Origin: an uncultured Ruminococcus sp.
GTDB taxonomy: Bacteria > Bacillota > Clostridia > Oscillospirales > Ruminococcaceae
DNA: 64,000 nucleotides
Assembly (NCBI GenBank): GCA_910579955.1
Contig: CAJTWE010000001.1
Span: forward strand, 1 to 64,000
Direction: 5' to 3'
In this document: positions 61,001-64,000 of the stretch, piece after piece
Numbering within the stretch: the first letter of the stretch is position 1
How the letters are laid out: the number at the start of each line of letters is the position of its first letter
Notes under the pieces: model-generated
Told to the model about the DNA's origin: nothing
Databases searched by the model: none
The model's input: only the letters and a program-made list of their open reading frames with translations
Program-made: the position numbers and the translations under genes

Positions 61001-64000
61001 GTATCAACTATCGGTGATACAAGATCCATTTTGTTACTATCATACTTAACCATCCAATTAAATACATAGTATTCTTTTGCACCAATGATTTTCTTGAAAC
61101 TGTTGACGGCATAGCCTTTTTTACCATCTTCTTTATCTTCTTCAACAATAAGATCATTTACATCAATAGAAGATATAGGTTGAGCTAAATGATTTAACAC
61201 ACTCTTTTCAATACCAATAGACTCTTCAAAAGTATTAGTAACTTCAAATGTGCCGCCACTGCTTGTAGGATAAGAAGAAGTTATTTCATACTTACCATCA
61301 TCAGTTTTAAATGAAACATCATCAGCACCAAGTTCTTTTTCTGATTTATCAGTTGCATTTTCATTAGGTGTATACTTCCACTCAACCAAGCGATATTCAC
61401 ATGAATGCTTAATAGATTTTCCATCAGCATCAAATGTTATAATAGTAGAAGGTAAATTACTAATTGCAGCACCCTGCCATATTATATCACTTGAATATTG
61501 ATTTTCAAGAAGATTTCCACTTGACAATTGAACTGTAATAGGATTAGTATCAGTGTCACTAATTGGCACATCTTTCCATTCACCGATATTATCAAGTCTT
61601 CTTTGTAATTTAAGCGTTACATTCTGAGGTCTGTTTTTATTGGCAAAAGGCTGATTAGTGTTAGTATCATTTTCACTATCCCCCACCCACTTCTTCTGCG
61701 GTGTGATGGCAATTGTACTTACAGGTTCAAATGTATTTTTGATAGTTGTATTATTTGGAGTGCTATAGTAATCATAGGCAATTTTATACCAACCATCACC
61801 TGTTGTAGCAAAATAGTCTTGAGTGATGTTAACCGTTTTATCACCTTTTATATAGCCTACTTCTTCAGCAGTATAAGTATAGGTTACGACTTTTCCGGTT
61901 TTCTTATCGGTAGTTTGAGAAGGAAGACCTGACCATGTATGATTCCAGTTGTTGCCTGCATTTAATGGTACAGGTTCTTTATTATAATACTTAGTTGTAC
62001 CATCACTGCCAGTCTGCTTTAAATGTACGAGAATCGTTTCAGGACGATTCGTCATATAGGCTTCATCACCATACCACTCTTTCTTTGCAGTATAGCTCAT
62101 GTTCTTGTTAGCCTTATATTCATTTGCAACAGCAGGATTACCATTATTTGCATCTGTGCTGTAGCTTATGTTATAGTAACCATCATCAACTACAAACCTA
62201 TTTCCATTGATTTCAGTATCATTGTACTTTATTTCACGGATTTTGTAACTGCATTCCGCATAACCATTGCCTACTGGAATGATCTGAGGAAGATTCTCCC
62301 ATCTTTCACCGATCCATTTATTTTCTGTACCGGTAAGGTCTTGTGTTACAATAGGATCTGTAGAGTTTTGGTCAAAAACATATTCACCAGACGCATTCTT
62401 TCTGACAGGATAATAATTATTATTATTTGTAGAATATTCAAGCTGAACGGTTATAGTATTAATGCCAGTTCCTGAACCTGAATCTCCACTCCATGTCTTT
62501 TGCGGTGTTATTGATGTTTCTCTATAAAGAGTGTTGGTTGCACTTATATAAATGTCATCCTTATCACCGACACCATTATTATTGCCATAGTCAATCTTAT
62601 AAGAACCACCATCAACATCAAACAGATTGTTTTCTATGCTAGTGCCGTCTGATTTAACTTCCTCTATCTTATAATAATATGTTAATAGATTTCCAGCTGA
62701 ACCATCAGCATTAGCTTTTCTGATTTGCCTCGGCAATTTATCGAACGTCTTATTCCATTCATTGCCGCTGCCATTGCTGCTATTAAGCGTTATCAATTCT
62801 GTAGCTGAGTTATAACCGCTGTCACCACTAAACAGATAATCGCCATTAGAAGCAAATTTAACAGATTTCCATTGATAATCGCCTGTATGATACAACACCT
62901 TAAAGTAAGCGTTTTCAGGTCTTATAGATGTATCATCATTAGCCCACGATTTTTTAAGATGGAGATTTAAAGTTGTATGAATCTCAGGGTCATTTCTTGT
63001 AAGAGTAAACTTATCTGTCTTATGATTTCCATTAAAGTCAGCACTATTTGAAAATTCACTTGTAAAAGGATATTTTGTACCAGGCTTTACAGTGTTGGAG
63101 GTTGCTGTAGTCTGATATTCAATATCTACAAAGTTATAACCCTTTTCATCAAGCGTATTTTTAAATGTAATGGTAAAGCCGTTATTGTTATTATTCGGCA
63201 ATAATTCATAATCAGTACCTTGGGTAAGCTGAGTTCTATTCCCATCATATTCGCTTACTTTTCCGTAAACTCTTATTGCTTTGAGCTGTTCGTCAGTTAT
63301 TGTATGAGAATCAGCAGAAGAAGCTGTAAGGTTATCCACATAAGTAAGACCATCAAAAGTGCCGTCATGTGTGATATTAGCAGTCCAGTTTAATATTTTC
63401 ACAAGCTTACCGCTGTGTTCTACTGTTTGACTCTTAATATCTACACTCTTTGTTAAGCTATCTCTTACAGTAACCGGTACTGTAGCAGTACTTGTTGTAC
63501 CAGGCCCTGGACCGTATCCATTTGAAACAACCATAGTCGTTGATGTCTGTGGAATTTCAACTTTAGTTTTATACGTAATGTTGAAATTATCGCTATTTGG
63601 CTTTGATGTGAAGGTCAAAACGCCAGTATTTTTATCAAGTGTAGCGTAATTACTTGCAAGCTGATAATTTATTTGGATATCTGTAATATCCAACTTTTTG
63701 AACATATCATCGTAAATGGTATAACCAGTTATATCATATCCACCTTCAACGGTGACATTGATAGTCCAGCTGATTTCGTGAGTATCTTGATTATAATTAC
63801 CCCACTTATTCAGCCCAACAAGGTCATCGCTGGATTTATATGTTACCCTGCCTGTATCAGTTTTATTAGTAGTTTCATCATCAGGATATTTCAGCTCTAC
63901 ATCATTGGTGTTTTCATTACCTATACCACCCGTTGATGAAACAGGTGCTTCATATTCAATAGTGATGTATTTAGAATTGTTTGTATTGCGCAGCTGCCAA
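55093..64000 (-). CDS. Giant LPxTG tip adhesin with many Cna-B domains, an inserted SGNH hydrolase and Big2 domains; 5' end off the window
   Basis: At least 2,968 residues; the frame is open to the right edge and the start is not seen. About ten Cna-B domains are recognisable by their xxKxW starts and E-x-Y-like ends: eg KKSWAND near 62,930, QKTWSGD near 62,500, KKEWYGD near 62,080, QKKWVGD near 61,690. A central part (about 59,300-61,200) has D2/isopeptide-type domains (PDGFTLCEDS, NKAELISDSA). KKEWINP, KKSWKNS, NKVWSDG, QKKWVDE, EKTWAND and CKIWTDS follow. The QKKWVDE Cna-B is split by an SGNH hydrolase (about 57,310-58,030; GDSITDG, IGTNDI, DGCHPN). The last Cna-B is split by two Big2 domains and a beta-rich module (about 55,520-56,640). 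LPSTGG (55,201-55,218), membrane segment and RRRLKERR close it. Probable pilus tip adhesin. Confidence 0.9.
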   Translation of the reverse strand, partial: WQLRNTNNSKYITIEYEAPVSSTGGIGNENTNDVELKYPDDETTNKTDTGRVTYKSSDDLVGLNKWGNYNQDTHEISWTINVTVEGGYDITGYTIYDDMFKKLDITDIQINYQLASNYATLDKNTGVLTFTSKPNSDNFNITYKTKVEIPQTSTTMVVSNGYGPGPGTTSTATVPVTVRDSLTKSVDIKSQTVEHSGKLVKILNWTANITHDGTFDGLTYVDNLTASSADSHTITDEQLKAIRVYGKVSEYDGNRTQLTQGTDYELLPNNNNNGFTITFKNTLDEKGYNFVDIEYQTTATSNTVKPGTKYPFTSEFSNSADFNGNHKTDKFTLTRNDPEIHTTLNLHLKKSWANDDTSIRPENAYFKVLYHTGDYQWKSVKFASNGDYLFSGDSGYNSATELITLNSSNGSGNEWNKTFDKLPRQIRKANADGSAGNLLTYYYKIEEVKSDGTSIENNLFDVDGGSYKIDYGNNNGVGDKDDIYISATNTLYRETSITPQKTWSGDSGSGTGINTITVQLEYSTNNNNYYPVRKNASGEYVFDQNSTDPIVTQDLTGTENKWIGERWENLPQIIPVGNGYAECSYKIREIKYNDTEINGNRFVVDDGYYNISYSTDANNGNPAVANEYKANKNMSYTAKKEWYGDEAYMTNRPETILVHLKQTGSDGTTKYYNKEPVPLNAGNNWNHTWSGLPSQTTDKKTGKVVTYTYTAEEVGYIKGDKTVNITQDYFATTGDGWYKIAYDYYSTPNNTTIKNTFEPVSTIAITPQKKWVGDSENDTNTNQPFANKNRPQNVTLKLQRRLDNIGEWKDVPISDTDTNPITVQLSSGNLLENQYSSDIIWQGAAISNLPSTIITFDADGKSIKHSCEYRLVEWKYTPNENATDKSEKELGADDVSFKTDDGKYEITSSYPTSSGGTFEVTNTFEESIGIEKSVLNHLAQPISSIDVNDLIVEEDKEDGKKGYAVNSFKKIIGAKEYYVFNWMVKYDSNKMDLVSPIVDTLPDGFTLCEDSTYNTKEYEMAWKDKGDLVENGATISDDDLDSAYTAIDPRFKYSGKEGYYLTPVVVYAPVYNNGVATHYGTHYLRKVSSWPYTDSDASYYYDKNKNQVYFPKPNLFGGCVPYYTYSIKIECAELEKRLANGSYSIVNNAERYNNDNTPTNQTDSATLKIINKAPKDLIKKTYAGKTRIPGYFKYSIDVNPEGKNLSTGDTIDIQDLLETVSYFDHDIGANGQTYYNNKKFVDILMDSIKLYEVDANGNKVPLPENQYTRIFKNGDQVSDGAALLQLTIPDETHIVVDYTYKIIANENTPSVINGCKSSTRVNGRYAIMQPGFVPPALDKITFSNKAELISDSASDESEIKNTEYEVSKSSGMITTNRLPQIVKVNTGDYTINDLKAKFLLAKYENSQWYYAIKINDAPKDDGNDEESNRVITWGTSGVTGTKVPSDVKLHEINVKTSYEVALGEEVLYKLIEVNVPNGYEGSNLGLEDEQFKELIIQYLNTGSTYYNNTDYTSFLSNYVSTYYFSYNSIISDCPQEVSRDKIIQIKSGDDLNIPNNELIDIGIKKEWINPRTSTDNTEITVELYWSYKKASSLEKLDDSELHLANAEDLGLMDSSFSAIKTIPIEYNEDGSVKPNEKVWENLPNGKNSVPIYYYVKETGYTIGGETYTLDEEDGNFKNVSGDTGLYRPTYIGNAANSDATINIRNSHQLMLKKSWKNSSNIELKNIPVEKVVVSIYGIDNDGAETKDPLFENIELSAANKWTVDLTKEASGINLSQYKSFVAKENDDGSLEDFVVSCVFNLNKDTGEIIVTNKNTVPTEASVSVNKVWSDGKDIHANESIKVSLYQSKTKIDDLSDLALKLTNIPVMPKLDKDGNPVKDEAGEIMREIVTLNAENDWSYTWTGLPLEDENQNKYYYYVLEDKTGITDANKYTESYEIIASTPTKTDYTVTNTRKAIVVQKKWVDEEGNIIPDDQLTQDSITLDVLKKVSAKPNKLKIHALGDSITDGSLCENGISYANTKTEWTSSGTVSTCLLADILTADHGFSSVSVCEDGTNSEQISQLYNRSLHNDDDVITLLIGTNDIIQKTDLDNAMTRLEELIKKMYNQTDKTKPMFVASIPNFNHTNTSNNKVISEQWFTKDGCAHKSAINGMSNQEIETYVNGLIKTYNDQIPALISKLQAGEYGYNIHFVDINSKVNKDTDLYDGCHPNVSGSTNIAKAFASAINSYYKQSSKVGEITLTKDNGWIGAFDITDTDTSAEYYIEERTVPAGWQVTYDEANRYQKLGSSTPLVAINTRNIPKTSLSVEKTWANDTGGEANREAISLTLLQSTDRRNWVEYDTEMPTPNKTDNIWTYTYTDLPAQDNAGNPYYYKIEEAPMQGYTTSYGIPSYLTSVNGGNAGTLKITNTAAVSLKICKIWTDSDTNNHMTDSVTFKLYRDVVKSDDDNPRDDFDESTLILEVDKTAVGVTVGNTVQVNANKPVTITQSDGSESIFTANLGGNSKTINIEGHAEGGGEITVTAGIDKITIGVTVSAYKLQFNGVDVVDEKLAITAGEQNHKLSVTKGGEPFTDVTYSSSDESVLTVSANGEITTKNAGKATVTVSTGDATLTQDITVNLPSDFEITGGTEVTIGEDVQLSVSPSYGSFEWSSSSDAVATVDSTGKVHGVAEGTVTITVKREAYGDVPELSKTYVIGVQTVKKITLTSVTSGSAVDLSKYDYQNIKAIGIKFNVNSSANISDANFQVNFGNVYKSKDNAKLEDGIFIISFSGQQNANLTINNYNTYACPSIDEVYLYYEDPLVAASANFFSLRSASEPQMLVGAGFVTAEPMTAGIDGSTITSQYEFTISGGSANNSWEKVINNLPVYDSNGNPYIYWVEEVSGADGYEASYQFSDGDPDSSSWINSSIPNADGKLEVTVRNTKTDTPGYELPSTGGEGVTRYYYTGAALILLSAFAGSNRIRRRLKERRTK

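Noticed and set aside
1..64000. CRISPR arrays, tRNA or rRNA genes, insertion sequences, prophage
   Set aside because: Looked for regularly spaced repeats, cloverleaf-like tails, transposase or integrase motifs and found none.

Overview
The window is AT-rich, low-GC Gram-positive (Firmicutes) chromosomal DNA. It most resembles Ruminococcus or a near relative in the Oscillospiraceae. The basis is two or three dockerin-bearing secreted proteins of ruminococcal style (LRR plus transglutaminase, and CotH), LPxTG/sortase C pili, Cna-B proteins, a direct meso-DAP dehydrogenase, and sigma-A promoters with TTGACA, 17-bp spacers and TGn-extended -10 boxes. No rRNA, tRNA, CRISPR array, phage gene or transposase was seen.

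Layout. (1) 1-10.6 kb, minus strand: an exopolysaccharide/capsule operon read from one promoter at 10.6 kb. It holds a UDP-sugar dehydrogenase, an Alg14/Alg13-like split glycosyltransferase, two GT4 enzymes, a polysaccharide pyruvyl transferase paired with an FrhB-like ferredoxin protein, a Wzy-type polymerase, a further glycosyltransferase carrying a G8 tract, and a hexapeptide acetyltransferase. A near-copy of the operon promoter sits at 0.2 kb in front of another glycosyltransferase that runs off the left edge. (2) 10.8-19.7 kb: a small helical protein of unknown function, a Fur-type regulator, cyclophilin, a GntR(YtrA)-ABC transporter operon with two matching operators, radA, an ABC-F ATPase, and a 53-residue rubredoxin. 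(3) 19.9-30.9 kb: a DUF1846 protein, then tandem secreted LRR-transglutaminase-dockerin paralogues. The first in transcription order has lost its start codon and carries two in-frame TGA stops. carB follows. (4) 31-43.5 kb: housekeeping genes (ddh, FMN reductase, ttcA, tcdA, an NSS symporter, padR-DUF1700-DUF4097, a HAD phosphatase, lon-engB-lysA). (5) 43.6-51.2 kb: a CotH/LTD/dockerin secreted protein, ogt, a DUF3737 beta-helix protein, and an XRE regulator divergent from a three-gene ABC-2 exporter. (6) 51.3-64 kb, minus strand: a sortase-assembled pilus operon. In transcription order it has a giant tip adhesin open at the right edge, a major pilin, a class C sortase and a minor pilin with a poly-Thr stalk.

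The unifying theme is cell-surface construction: secreted polysaccharide, pili, and dockerin proteins that probably dock on cohesin scaffolds. The most striking object is the giant adhesin. One Cna-B domain is split by a complete SGNH-hydrolase domain, and the last Cna-B is split, at an apparently equivalent site, by Big2 domains plus a possible binding module. This suggests Cna-B domains used as sockets that display functional modules on a pilus tip. Starts were refined from Shine-Dalgarno positions where upstream extensions lacked one. Family names are from motif recognition only; no database search was possible.
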